Positions 11,516 to 25,268 of a DNA stretch of 64,000 nucleotides are shown piece by piece. The notes under the pieces were generated by a model. That model searched no databases. It saw only the letters and a program-made list of their open reading frames with translations, and was not told where the DNA came from. Source of the stretch: Augochlora pura. Taxonomy: Eukaryota; Arthropoda; Insecta; Hymenoptera; Halictidae. A program made the translations under genes and the position numbers. Numbering within the stretch: the first letter of the stretch is position 1; the number at the start of each line of letters is the position of its first letter. The stretch is from NCBI RefSeq assembly GCF_028453695.1, contig NC_135774.1, positions 18,724,001-18,788,000 on the forward strand, read 5' to 3'.

Positions 11516-14500
11516 TTATTGCTGCAAACGACATCTGTTTGTTGTAGATTTCGGCGGTGACATATACGGTTTATATTTCGCGATCATAAATTTACGATGT
11601 CTGGACGATCTCCTAACTTCCCGTAATTTGTTCACTAAATCGTACAAACTGTCTTCTGGTTTGACGCCCGACTTTAACAGGTCATCGTATTTGCATCTAA
11701 TGTTTTTCGGAAGAAAATGAATATTATTCGAGCGATTTGAATCATTCGAATTATGTAGTTCGCGATGATTGATATAATCTTACTTCACTATGCCGTTGCG
11801 CAAGCTCGTGTCTATGAAGTGCGACGACACTTTCTTTTCAAGATTCAGGACCGTGCCTATCTCTAATCTGTGAACAAATTTGTCAGCGCGTTAACGATTG
11901 TTATCCATTATTCTCGCGTCGTTCCGAATACCTAATATTTTTCCTGGCAGCAAAAAAATGTAGAGAGATCTCCCTTCGGTTCAATAGCCTCAAGCTGACG
12001 TTGCTGGTCAGTTTTAAACAGATCATTTTCAGCAGTGGGTTGTCTTTGGCATAATCGTCTTGGACACTGAAAGTGCTGCACGAGAAACATTCAATTTTAT
12101 ACTCGTTTAAAGCTAATTCTTATTGTTTATATTTTGTTCTTGCTACCGTTATTGTTAACCTATGAAAATTGAACATCATTTTTAGAAGCGGGAACGAAAT
12201 TATTGATATGTGCGCACACTATAATTTTTTACCCTTTGCACTCGGAGCAATTTTAACTGTAAATCTGAATTAATTTTTCTGGTTCGTGGTATTTCCACTC
12301 TATTTATCAAAATAAATTTTTATGCATATAAAATTTATTCTTGCGACTCCTACCAACAATTTTATTGCTTGACAATATTTTAAATCTAAACCCTATTGTT
12401 ACAAAAATTATTTTGGAATGTAGTGGAATAATTTAAGTGGAGCCTCAGAATCAACACTCGAGTGCAAAGGGTTAATAGTCTTGACTGTAAAAGATACCAG
12501 GGAAATATTGAAATGAACACGTGTCGTTTAAAACTGAAACAAATATCAGGAACTTAGTATCTGAAATATATTGTTTATAATATTTCCCTTAGTGACTTTG
12601 AAAGAGTTAACGAATAGGATGCAAACGATCATTATAAATTAAACTTTGTAAGTTGAATAAAGAAACCAATCTCGTACGTAAAAATATATGAAACTGCACC
12701 GGGTATATTCGTAAAGAACAATTACTTTCGCTAATTTCTTCTGATACCAAATACCAAATTAATTCTGAAATATCTGTGGATTTTCCTAATAACTATTAAT
12801 GAATCGAATAAAATGTCTTATCAATAAAGTGACTTATTAATGAACTAGTATGTACTATCAAATAAGTCTTCGAACAACAATATCAATATAGGAATTGTTC
12901 ATTTTCTCAGACACTCCATTAAAAGCAATATTCTATTTCATTCTTGAAATATACCTAATTAGTTCTACGAAAAATGCATGGAAAATACTTTGCTTATTTG
13001 TTCTACTTATAAGTGGAGAAATAGTAAATCGCCTCTATCAGCTTGTGTTCAAGTAAACAGTCTACTGAAATAGTTTGTTACAGTTAAAAAGCATTATTTT
13101 CAGGAGAAAATAATCACACGTTACTCTACATTGTTCATAAATAAAAAAAATAGTGAATTCTGCGTTACTGCATTTTATAATAAAATTGTATCGAAACGTG
13201 GACCCAAATTTCTCTAAAAAAGATTTTTATAGCAGATAAAATACACTAAGGAAGAAAAATTAATCATATATTAATATATAATCGTGATATACTCATATGT
13301 ATACTCATAAATTAAGCGTGGTAAAGGATTCAACATTTTTCCACGAAACCCTTTTACAATTCGAAACATGATTAAAAAAAAAAACGAATCACTTATTAGA
13401 GTACATTGGCTGGAATATGAAACAGTACATTTAATAACATATCATCAACGGGGTAAATAAACAGAGTTTCATTGTAATGAGAATCGATATCGCATCGGTG
13501 ATTTAAATCACGTTGGATGCATTTCAATTGTGAAAATCCTTTGTCAAGCGTCGAATTTCGGAGCGCATGGTTATATTAGTTTATCGAAACAAATCGCTGG
13601 CCATCGGCGCAACAGCGTTCATTAAACTATTTAGCGGTGACGCGGCGGGCTTCGCGGCCCGCGGTCACCGAGGTCGTTAATTGAAAAACCTGATTATTAA
13701 CGTTACGCGCAGTGGGACGATCCCGTTGTAATTAGTAACCCTCGCTCGGGTTACAATTGTACTACTTTTTTCATCGGCGTACCCGGACGTGGCCTCTTCT
13801 TCGGTGTCGTGCACCGCGACAACAGGTTTCTGTTCCACGACCTTCTTCTCCTTATTCCGCGAGCTCGCCGGCGACGCCGGTGCTTTTCCACTTCCGGAAC
13901 TGACAATGGGCGCGTTGTGCGTTACAGGTGTTGCCGAACGAATCAATTGAACGAGCGAAAATCATTCTTACCTCTGCAACGATCGCGTCGGCCGTGGTAG
14001 GAACCTCTCTATCCGATTTACCGGTTTCTCCTGAAACGTTCAATCGGTTTGAAACATAAAATCACCGCACTGTGTGCAACAACACTCATAAGTAACAAAT
14101 TAAAAGTTAACTTTTATTTACAAGTAATAATTAGATTTTTTACACGACTAAACATATAACTTAAGATTCAAACAGTTGGTGATTAAATTAACAGATAGGT
14201 TTGAATTTTATTATTGAATTGGACTGTAGTTGAATTACAATGTAATTGAAGTAGAATGAAATCGAGTTGTGTAATTGAATTGGCACAATTCTGATAATAT
14301 TTATCTGTTTGAAACCTTGAGATGGTGTTTTCAATCTCTTCTGATCTATTATGATATAATGTTTATCTGTTTGAAACTTTTAGATGGCGTTTTCAATCTC
14401 CTTTTATCTATTATTAGTTTTTGAATCGTAAATTTAATTCAGTTACGTTGTAATTTATAATAGAATTGTATTACTCAGTAATTTAATTGAATGGAGATCT

Positions 14501-17500
14501 GAATTACGAATTATAATATAATTAAATTACAATGCAATTGAATTACTTTGTAATTATAATTTCTTAAACAATTTATATGTAATTTCGCACAACTCTTAGG
14601 CGTAGTTATACTACGCATAATCGCAGTGTGACTGTAGATTTAGTGATCGAAAGCCGAAACCGGGTCATAATTCACCCAGAAGAAATTTTTTTTTTATTTG
14701 TGCATCAAACATTTCGTCAGATTTATATTTGAATATGTAAGTTCTTCTCTAAAAAAGTACGATATTATATTATAGTGAATGGATGAAAAGGAAACAAAAG
14801 ATACGTTAATTTTATCACGTGATCTATTTGTGAATATGGAGTAATCTTAGACATAACTATTATATTACTTCTTCTCGCTGTATACAGAAGTTACAGTCGC
14901 TCTTAAGTTTTCGAGTCACGTAAACAATTCGTGGCAAAATAAACCCAGTTTAATCGGCCTTCGGTTAACGGCAGAATGCCACCGCATAAGCGGCAAAAAT
15001 CAATAAAATCGTAAAATTGGGCAGGAAACTTTAAACGAAGAGAGATGTTGATTTTGACGAAAAATATATTGAAGAGCTATTATAAAATGAATACTTTTTT
15101 TTTATTGTATCCGATACCAAATTACGTTCGAGAAATAGTGTTAATAAAAGATTAAAAAATAATATAGGTATAATATAGGATGATATTGAAGAAAATATAT
15201 CGACGAGTTTTTATAAAATGAATACATTTTTTTATTGTATCCGATACCAAATTACGTTCGAGAAATACTGTTAAGAAAAGATTGCAAAATAATATAGATA
15301 CAAGGTTAACAAGGTTACGAAGAGGAGAAATAAATGACTATAAAATTACTTCAATGAATGTGGAACATTTTTATGCATCTATGGTATGCAGCAAACTTTA
15401 ACGAAACATGCATATTAATAAATAAATATTGTGTTGTCGCGAAGAACTTTTTAGGAATCTTTTCTTCTCTTAGATTTTTATAAAACAAGTCGTGATAATC
15501 GGAATTTGAATCACTAAATTCACTCAAAACTGCAATGATGTCAGAATCGTTGAAATGAATCGGGAAAAACAATTATCTGAATGACATTTGTAGAATAAAA
15601 ATATAGTATGAAATTATAAAAAGAAATAAAAGATAAATATTTCGTAAATTAATTCATTTTAATCACCGGTTAACAGGGTTAAATATATAAAAGAATAAAT
15701 ATAAAACTTTAGTCAGAATAAGTGATAACAGAAAAATCTATACGTATATATACATATATGTATATAAAATGATAAAAAGACATGCTATTAAACAATAATA
15801 TTTCTTATTTTTCACAATGAGAAAATTGTTAGAAAAAAGAAGATCTTGTTAGAAATTTGGTAAAAAATGATAAATAACGTATGATAAATGACAAATAACG
15901 TATAATAAATAACAAATAACGTATAAAAATAACTTTACATAAATTAGAATTAAGGAACAATTTTCCTGGATAATTAAAATATTGTTCACAGTGAAAGTAA
16001 TGTGAAAATGCTATCAGACTTTATTAATTCATACGGTTCCTTGCTTTCGAAAAATCTGCGCATGAAGATCTAATAATGCAGTTCTTAACATTATTGTCAT
16101 TTTAGACAGATTTCGAGTACACGTGAAATCAGCCGGGACTTTCGAAAAGTTCAAATGGCGAAGTTAGGGGAGACATGAACACTGGCGACCCACCAGATAT
16201 ACAGTTTCCACGAGCAAGTTCTTTTCGTCGGCGTCCCATTTCCAGACCAGCGACGGGCCAGCAGGATTATCCCCCCAAATTCCTCCAATCTGATTGTAGG
16301 ACAGCCTGCAGAAATAATTGGAAACTTGAACTGGAGGTGTCTCGGGGCGGCGACAGTAATTAAAAATTCCTGGGAAATTCTTTTCCGTCACGTACCTTGT
16401 CGCGCCGTCCTCGTCAAAGACCGCGCCGTTGCCCACGGTGTCGAACACCCCGACTATCTGCGACTTTCTTTCCACTCCCATGCAATCTTTGCCTCCTGGG
16501 GTGAACACAGTATACATACCATCTTGAAATTGATTCGAACAATTTTTACATGCTTCGACCGGGCCCGCGACGACTGTGAATTGTTTTCTGCAAACGCTTT
16601 CAGTACTATGTCACATCGACTTTTTCGGCGACAGACGCGAACAAGAAATTTTTCCGAACAACAGTCAGATACTTGAACTGGAAAACTACGTTTCATTAAA
16701 TTCAAACACGATCTCTGGCATAGCAGTCGACTTATTTAATTTTAAGGTTGATGAAATTTTTATTTCACTAATATCGCTAATTTGCGTACGAGACAGATAC
16801 ATTTTGTGTGCGGTAGAATTTTGTGCAAAGTTTTGAGGTAACAATTGTTAATATAGAATAATATTTCAATATTTAAGAGAAAAGATATAACTTAATAATT
16901 GTGAATTTGTTATTTAAGTGTAATTCATATATATACATAATACAATGAAATTGGAATTTGAAATATGTCTTTTGAATTATCTTATTTTCAAGCAGTCGTA
17001 AAATCGTGTCGTTTAATATTTGCATTTGGATGAATTTTTACTGTCGCGACATTAAATAATTTAATTGTAAAAGAGTTTTAAGTAATATATAAATTATTGA
17101 AAAAAATTAGATGTAATAACTTTAAAATGTTACGAGCTCGGGAGTATTTATAAGGTGTAATAAATGAAATGAATAATAAAGAAGTTATGTCGTGGTTATC
17201 TCATAAAAGATAATATAAAAAAATGAAATTTAATAACTTTTATATCATTAGCGTTTATTCTTAATTTTAATGATGCAATTGCAGACAATAACATGCAATA
17301 TTCGATAGTATATCTGCACGAAACATTAATTTATATAAAATAAAGACCTTATAAGAGAAATATTAATATCGCAACATCGATCGTTTAATTATATTAAAAA
17401 TTTGATCAACCACAAATGTTGTTGATTTGAAATTAAATCGGTTGTAAAGGCGATAGCAACTGTCCGTGGTGGTTCTGTCATGGCGTGTGAAATAGAGCAT

Positions 17501-20500
17501 CGATAGCATTTACATTAAATTGATATTCGGCTTTTACGATTACATTTTCGGTTTGATGATTTGCGAAACGCAATGGCCAGTTTCCCGTTCGGATAGAAAA
17601 CGTCCACCGTTCCGTCGGGATGGAAATTCACGAATATACTGGCGCCGTCGTCGTAATATATTTTTCCGTGGTGCTTGTGCCTTTCGAACCTGGGGTCGTT
17701 CAAGGAGATTAATGTTTCGGCGTAATAAATTATATAAGTTAGTTTCCGGGGCGAACTAGAACACGACACCGTCTACAATAGTGTCTTGTTAGCTTTACGC
17801 TTCGACTTAATCGTTAGCTTGTTAGCAACTAATCTCGAAGTTTGCCCTTCCGTTACCTACTATGCCAACTAACGAATATTTTATAGCGCGAGTTCAGTTT
17901 AATAACACGTTACTACGAAGGGATTCTGTAATATCGACACGCAGTAATTATTCACGTATCTTAGCGATCGGATATATTTAGATATCTTAACAATTGCATT
18001 GCATTTATCTAATACGACACTAATCCAAATATTACATTGAAATAATATAAGTTAGCTATATTATTATAGTTAGTTATATATAAGTTTTAATTAAAATATG
18101 TTAACGAATCTAACAGTTTACACGAATTGAGGAAATATTATAGTTTCTTTGAATTTAGTATGAAAATATGAAAATATTTAAGAATATGAAAGTATTGAAA
18201 TAATTGCTGAATATGAAAATATTTGCAACTATGGATATATGTATTTCTGAATATATAAATATTTCAGGATATAAAAATATTTATAAATGTAAAAATATAT
18301 GAAGATATAGAAATATTTCTGAATATATAAATATTTTAGAATATGAAAATATTTATGAATATAAAAATATCTGACGATATGAAAATATCTACGAATATAA
18401 AAACATTTGAGAATATGAAAAAATATAAGAATATGAATATATTTGTGAATACGAAATTATTTATAAACATGAATACGAAAGTGGTACAAAAATTCATGAA
18501 CAGAAACATTAAATAAGCGATTTTAGCAAAAGTATTAAATTATAGGTTAGAAAAAAGGCTAAAAAATATTTCAGCGGTTTATTATAAAACAACAATAAAT
18601 AAATATTATCCGAATTATTAATTCGAACGTGTTGCAAACGAAAAGGTAATTATTCGCTTTAACAGTCACGAACTATTTGCTTAGAAAATCGACGCGCGTT
18701 TATACCGTTACCATTAGGAGAGAACCCTATGGTAGTATCGGGTCGACGATTCGTTGATGCATGAAATATAACGAGCTACTTTACATGATCCAATTTTATA
18801 GTCGATGCGCCATACCTAATTCAATTAAGGCGCCCAGCTTCGCAATTTTGAACACGTAAAGGATTTATGCACATCCAACTAATCCACTTTGCTTATCGTT
18901 CATACGGCACGCGCGAATAAAAATACGCATAAACATTTCCTCGTAACACGCAAGCTTCCCTTATTTTTCGGTTATCGCTCAATGTTTCAAATATAATAAT
19001 AAATTATATTCTACTTTATAAAAGAAGCCAACATTTCTTAAGCTATGCATAAAATAATTATTATAAAAATATTTTTAGCAATGAGAAAGTTGGTTGCACA
19101 GTCCATTGTTATTTAAGTGATTCGAATTCCTTATCTTAAACTTCCTATACTGTTATATGGAGTTTCGTTGTTAACGATAAATCTTTTTAATAATAATAGT
19201 AATCAGTACCGTTTATTTTTTACTGAATTCTTTTGTTAAACATGAATTTCGTATTTCACAAAAATAAGATAAAATCTTTGCAAAATTGTATATTTTTGTA
19301 ACAAAAGTATTTAAATGGAATACGGACTGAAATCTAAGGAGCGAAGTTTCTGTATGGTAATTTGCGTTAATCATTCACAGTTTGTTTGACTGATAAAAGT
19401 GATCGGCTTATTTCCAACCTATATGAAATATAACTGTCTCATGCATAATACAACTCGTGGTTTTAAGCATTATGGTCCAGCCGCATATGTGATATAGTAT
19501 TATGTCAGACCTTAATTATTTTATTTAAAATTTACTGTTTCTGCACATGAAATAAGCAACAATAAAATAAACGATGAATTAAACATTATATAATCTAGAC
19601 GATCTAGACGAATTTTAATCAACAGCATAAATATCATTATTTCAACACCTAATTTAACGATTATTTCAAATATATTAATAAAAATGTAACTATAACTATT
19701 ATGTAGTATGTGAAATCTCAATGTACTAATCCACGTGAGGTGTTGCAGACTTTGCCTTCGTAATCCATTCTACATATTTTTATGTGAGATCTTATTCTTA
19801 CTTCTTTAATTTTAAATTTACTCTTTCCGCGCATGGAATAAACAACAATAAAATAAACATTATATAAAGTATAATTAGCGACTACGACAACGAGATCTGG
19901 ACGAATTTTAACTAACTGTGTAAAAATCGTTATTTCAACACCTGATTTGACGATTAATTAATATATAATAATTAAAATGTAGCTATAACCATTACGTAAT
20001 ATGTGCAATCTCGATGTACCAATTCATGTGGGGTTTTGCCGACTTGGCCTGATAGTGGGAGACTTTCCTCATGGTTTTAGGGATCGGCATCGTGGTCCAG
20101 CCCTGCTTCACAAAGCTCTGGTTGGATAATTGGTACTCGATCAAGCGGCGGTCTTCTGTAACGAAGGAATTTCACAAGGACGTCTAACTTGGCGTACATG
20201 CGTAGACCGCATTATTTGGATGCGATCCGATAATGATGACCAAACATTCCCGAGCTTCAAGTGTTCCCGATTAATGATGATCTGATATCGAGTTTCAGTC
20301 AGCCTCTGTGGAATCACAGGGGACTCGATAATGATTCCATGTTGGCTATATGTATACGTAACTGGTCGAACGAAACCTGTTCGACTGTTTCTTATTCTTC
20401 TTGTTGTCCGGGTATAACAATAAATAATAGACTGTACCGACTTCAAAATAATATAAAAGTAAAATGTTGAAGTTCACTGACTTTTAACAGTTTCATTTCA

Positions 20501-23500
20501 TTACGAAATTATTGAAGAATATATAGTAAAATTATAAATTGACAATGTATGGATTATTATCCATACTAAGTCAAAAGTATTCTTCTGACTTAGTGAAGCA
20601 GCTTTTTAAATATAATATTTGTTAGACTGAAATAAATATACAGTTCGATTAAAGGATTTTTTATCATTTCATGATTAATACCATGTTGGTTATAAAGGAT
20701 ATTTACAGTAGTTATTAACCAGTCTAGAAATTGTATGGATTCTTTTCTGCATTGTTGACGAACGTAACGATGCGTAGAAATTTTATTATAAATTTTGTTT
20801 TATTTATAACTAAATTTTTTATGCAGTTCTGATTTTATATACTAGAATATGAAAAGACTAAAATTAAATATTAAAAACTAATTAGAAAGGCTTGTGGCAA
20901 CTTCAATCGACGACGTTTAATTTATAAATTCGTTGAATATTCGTCGAATATCCTCAACTGAAGCTTAAAGAAACAATAATTAATTGAAGCTGTATTAGAT
21001 GAATAAGCATCATGAAAGAGCATTTCCTAGCATTTGTTGTCGTTACAACTAGTGTTTAACAATAAAATAGCATCAATTACCTCGTTTAGAAATTTCCATT
21101 TTGTTCTACTTCACCGTTCAAGTTCGTAAGATCACGTGCAGTATTTTAATACTAGACAGTACTTAAACATAACTCGTACAATGTGAACAAATTTCAGAAA
21201 GAACGCAGTAACTAAATCGTATACAACTTATGAGTTTAATAAAACAAAACAGATCTTATGCTTTTTATGTCCAAAATTTGATATCTGACTTTATTGCTAT
21301 ATATACTATATATTTTTATGTCGGATCTTATGCTCTTACACTACACTTGAAATTTACTCTTTCCGCACATGAAATAAACAACAATAAAATAAACATTATA
21401 TAAAGTATAATTAAAACTCTGACATCGAGATCTAAACGAATTTTAACCAACAACGTAAAGATCGTTGTTTCGTCACCTGGTATGGTAATTAATTAAAATC
21501 TATATATTTTTCAAAATTCATAGAAAAAATAAGGTATAAAACAAGAAGAGTATCTCAAAACACCATGTTAAAAAGAATGATTAAATAAGATCAAAAACGA
21601 TCCCCACTCATATTCGGTTACATGTCAAAAAAAGATCCGTCGTTCGTATGTTTGCATCGATGCTCCCATAAATCGGAAGTTAACTGTTCGACGCGCGAAC
21701 GAAGAATCGACGGAATCGATTTGTTTTCGGTTTTGAGTATTTGAAATATTTTTCGTTTACCTGTTCGGTAAAGATCCGACGGTTTTGTCGTATCGCCGTG
21801 GTAACGCGATCCATTTATCTTGCTGTAATCGCCGTCCGTTTTACTCGGGCCACCTTTGCCGCGTCCCTCGGTGCCGGCTTCGCTCGTCTCTTTCTTACTT
21901 TTGCCCTCCGAATCGGCCGTTGATTTATCTCTTGTTCTGCCGCCACGTATTTTCCCTTTGCACGGAAGAGAAAAAACTTTATTTCGACGTTCTGCTTATT
22001 ACTCTGCGCGTCCCGCACATAATTTCCTATCACCGCGAACAAATTTGGTATCGCGTTAATTCTCATCTTTTTTTTTCGACGTCTGTTTCGCGACGAGAAC
22101 GCAGACGGGTTGTTATTATGTGCCGTTGGGTTCGTGACAAACCGTCATTGGTTTTGTAGATTACTGTTTCGTATAATTATTATACCGTGGATTATCATGG
22201 AAATTACATTTTCCAGGGAAAAATCTCATCCGATGGCTGGAAAGTTCATTCTGGACAAACTAAGTTCAAAATACACCTATTTACTTGCATAATAGTTGTT
22301 TGTCAACTATGTTTAATCACTTTATGGTTTAGATAATACGAATCTTTTATGCTTTTAATAAATAAATAAATGTTAGCCCTTTTCTTTTAATGCTACGGTT
22401 AATAACTTTTTTATAACATTTATATATATACATATATACATAATAAATAAATAAATATATATATGTACATATATATTTATTTATTTATTTATATATTTAT
22501 TTCTAGGTGTAATGTTTATTAAAAATCATAGATCTTGGCATAACAATTATGGAGACTTTACTTTTATTATCCGATATTAATTTTTTTATATGTAACGTGA
22601 ATTTAGTTCTCGTATAATAGTCAACTTAGTCAATAATAATGATTTAAACGACAATAAGTAATCTTCACCAAGCTTTTAAATTTTGAAAGGTATTCTCTAT
22701 AGGCCTGAATTAGACTATTATGCTATAACAATATTATATTACGTATTATTGGATTATTATTATATAACAATATTATGTATTACATATTATTATGATAAAA
22801 GTTAATCAATCATATTTCTAATCTTTAATCTATATACACGTACTAGTTATCTCGAATACTAAAATTCGAGAAGCATTTTATTTTGTATAAAGAATCAAAC
22901 AGAATGATATATTACCTGTAACTATTTAAATTTATTAATAATTATTACGGATATTATCTTCCCACTTTAAAACAGAGAAATATGTAACATCGATCTCATA
23001 CCACGTGTCATTTTTAATTTAGTAAATTGGTAAAAAGAAGCGCGAAATTCAAATCACATTAACCTTCCATAAAAAGAGACAATGAACTATATACCGAGTA
23101 CCCGGACCATTTGTCATTAAAAATCGTCGCAGGGACGTTCAAGTTCCCCCAGCACCCCCCGCTGACACTATCAAATTCTTACAAATCGTACCTACCGGGC
23201 TTGCCCCTCTTCATTACGTCCGAATCGGCTTCGTCGTCGCTCGATCGACCACTCCGTTTCCCATCACGTTTACGAACACTTTCTCCTCCCTCCGTGCTGT
23301 CAAGTGCACCCTTTTTTTTCATCTTTTGTTCCCGAGCGCTTATGTCCTCGCCAGCGCCCAACTTCCCATCGAATTCGTGGTTCTTCTTTATTCCCACCCT
23401 CTTCGCGCCACGCCGTTCGGTTTTCCCTTCGTCATTCGTATCTCCTTTTTCTCTCGACCTTCCCGATAATCGCTTCCTAGAACTAGCACCTTTATCATAT

Positions 23501-24309
23501 TCCTCGTCGATCGGTTCCAAACTTTGCGCCCTCTTCGACTTCTTCTTGCTGCGCGACGGCTCCTCGTACTCTTCGTCATCCCTAGAGCTCAGCTTCTTCG
23601 CTTTCGACTTCTTACCTTTCGGCGTCCTTTCGTCTCGGTCCGATCGACCACCGTCCTCATAATCTCCTGCTTTTGGCTTCATCTTCCTCGATCGTATGCC
23701 TCTCGGCGAATCAGCTTTCCGATAGCCTCGTTCGAGCTCCGACGACCTTGATAGATCCCCGGGCTTCTTCCCGGGTGATTGGTCGACCCCATTTGCCTCG
23801 CCGTCTCTCTTGAACAGTCTGTCTCTTCTACGGTCGCGAGCCGAGATCTTGTCGCTTTTAATTTCGCTCATTTTTCCAACAGCTGTTCCTTCTACGTCCG
23901 TGTCCAAGGCTGCCCGTGACTCGGCGCGCTCTTCGTAAAGAGCACCGTCACGTTTCACCCGTCTGCGACACCTCGCCGGAGCACGGTCCCCGTCGATCGT
24001 ACGGCACGATGCCGTTCTTAAATCTCCGCCCTCGATTCCCTCGAATTTATCCGGTCCTCGTCCAGCTGCACCACCGCAATCTCCCGCCTCTGTTTTCCTC
24101 GGCGAAGATCCGGCCACTTTTCCAAACGTCGAGATTGGCCCATCGGCGTCCCAGCGGTTTACGGTACGGTCGACGACTCCGGGCTTCCGCGGAACACATG
24201 CAGTCCACCTTACGTCTTCGACGTCGGATTCATTACCCGCAACTCGTCTCTCCTCGGCTACTCGGGAAAAGAACCCCGTGCAATCGCCGTCGCTCTTCGA
24301 CTGCTTCAT
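11516..24309 (-). CDS. FAM194-domain (ERICH6-like) protein, 11 exons
   Basis: Minus-strand exons from the 5' end: 24309-23196, 21955-21761, 20155-20020, 17755-17544, 16573-16396, 16305-16194, 14030-13972, 13899-13783, 12066-11932, 11867-11784 and 11696-11516. They sum to 2,523 bases, 841 codons with the stop, and every junction is GT-AG and phase-consistent. Exon 1 encodes about 370 charged, low-complexity residues rich in Lys, Arg, Glu, Asp and Ser. From exon 4 on, the protein shows FAM194 hallmarks: FHPDGTVDVFYPNGKLAI, YTVFTPGGKDC, GVFDTVGNGAVFDEDG, YNQIGGIW, WKWD, then LKLTSNVSLRLLNRREISL and RLEIGTVLN. Vertebrate glutamate-rich protein 6 carries this domain; its biochemical role is unknown to me. 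An AATAAA overlaps the stop codon region (11520-11515). Exons 7 and 8 and the donor at 13783 are the weakest calls, since they add an insert inside the domain. The frame stays open upstream of the chosen ATG to about 24375, so more exons may precede it. Confidence 0.8.
12229..12475. mobile_element. MITE with ACCCTTTGCACTCG inverted ends
   Basis: The left end reads TACCCTTTGCACTCGG and the right end CGAGTGCAAAGGGTTAA, an inverted repeat of about 15 bases. The right flank keeps TTAA; the left flank has decayed to TTTA. It lies just upstream (in gene direction) of the FAM194 exon at 11932-12066 and belongs with the family at 4203 and 63320. Confidence 0.65.
14220..14580. repeat. AT-rich repeat block with a 60-bp tandem duplication
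   Basis: Words such as TTGAATTACAATGTAATTG recur in both orientations across the block. Inside it a unit of about 60 bases, containing TTTATCTGTTTGAAAC and GATGG-GTTTTCAATCTC, occurs twice in tandem (14293-14352 and 14353-14415). Confidence 0.75.
15056..15298. repeat. Tandem duplication of ~120 bp
   Basis: Two near-identical copies begin near 15056 and 15184. Both contain TATTGTATCCGATACCAAAT followed by TACGTTCGAGAAATA. High identity suggests a fairly recent duplication inside a long intron of the FAM194 gene. Confidence 0.85.
18160..18482. repeat. Degenerate AT-rich minisatellite (GAATATRAAAATATTT)
   Basis: About fifteen imperfect copies of a ~20-base word like GAATATGAAAATATTT follow each other with variable spacing. 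It lies in the intron between FAM194 exons 3 and 4. Confidence 0.8.
19497..20055. repeat. Two diverged copies of a ~280-bp unit that includes the end of FAM194 exon 3
   Basis: Copy A is about 19497-19757 and copy B about 19781-20055. Shared words include CAACAATAAAATAAAC, ACGAATTTTAA and ATTTCAACACCT. Copy B contains the 3' end of exon 3 and its donor (20020). Copy A carries the matching segment at about 19698-19757, where the reading frame has decayed. A third copy without the exon part is at 21312-21505. Confidence 0.75.
21312..21505. repeat. Third copy of the 19.5-kb intronic repeat
   Basis: It shares GAAATAAACAACAATAAAAT, ATTATATAAAGTATAATTA and ATCGAGATCTAAACGAATTT-like words with the copies at 19497-20055, in the same orientation. 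It lies in the intron between FAM194 exons 2 and 3. Confidence 0.7.
22405..22505. repeat. TA/ATTT microsatellite with palindromic structure
   Basis: Runs of TATATA, AATAAATAAATA and the inverse ATTTATTTATTT lie side by side and can pair with each other. It is intronic in the FAM194 gene. Confidence 0.8.
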
Positions 24310-24342
24310 TCGGGCGTCGCTGTGTTCTGCTTTCCAAGCGCT

Positions 24343-25268
24343 CTGTCGATCAGACGTTTCGGCAGCGAAAATAAATTAGAATATTTTCAGGAATTCTTGT
24401 GCCGATGAAATAAGCGATGATTTAGGTGAAATACTGTCTGTACTGATTATTAGAGTGGATCAAATTTTTGTTTAGAAAGTAACAATTGATTTGTTGTATC
24501 TACTGCAGTTAATTAAGGCGTAGCTTTCTAATAGAGTCGCAGCATGAATTGATCATTTTTATAATAATTCAGCATTAATTGGTCATTTAATGGTGGAATA
24601 CTAGATGATATTTAGGTGAAATACTATTTGTACTATCTTTGATTATGATGTAACATTTAATTTGTTCAACTTACTATAGCGGATTGTGTGGCCTTTTATT
24701 ATACTAAGAATAAAACATTTTTATTAATTTAGTTCATGAAACATTTTACTAATTTAGTTTAGTAATGATATAGGCTAAAAATTTTTACGCAATGTATGTT
24801 ACTGCAATCTAATATTATTCCGATGTTTTATTTAGAAGTAACACTGGATTTATTGAATATAGTTAATTATGTACTCTTTCAATATACTGATACAAAAGAA
24901 GGTTGCTTCTAGGCATTTGTTGTAATTAAAAATAATATGGAGCTAACAATCCATTCGAGATGTATTGCAACATGGTTTTACATTGTCGAATATTTCTTGT
25001 TACAAATTAAATTACCCAACATATCAATTAAGAAATTGCAAAATTATTCTTCACGAAATTCTTATTAAAATATATTAGCTTACATTCATACCATTATATA
25101 TTTAAATTAAATATATAATTTTTAAAATATTAAAAAGGTTATGAGAAGCGTTGAGAAATCATGGAATGTGTTGACAGAATAAAAAGAATGTTTACGTTAA
25201 AATTCGCAATATGACACTGCAAATTTTAAATTAATAACGCTCGAACGACATAGTTTTAAAAGACTCAC
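24343..25268. other. AT-rich spacer or intron between the two minus-strand exon groups
   Basis: No exon is visible. A phase-0 donor lies at its right edge (after 25269) and a phase-0 acceptor at its left edge (before 24342), so it would serve as an intron if the two exon groups form one gene. Confidence 0.5.

Noticed and set aside
18160..18482. Possible CRISPR-like array
   Set aside because: The copies are degenerate, AT-rich and have no constant repeat with unique spacers; it is a minisatellite in a eukaryotic intron.
20141..20446. 101-codon minus-strand frame overlapping FAM194 exon 3
   Set aside because: The phase-consistent exon (20155-20020) uses another frame; this one is mostly intron upstream of the acceptor.
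23111..23662. 183-codon plus-strand Ser/Leu/Phe-rich frame
   Set aside because: It is the complement of the charged FAM194 exon 1, whose minus-strand frame is longer and ends at a good donor in phase with the next exon.
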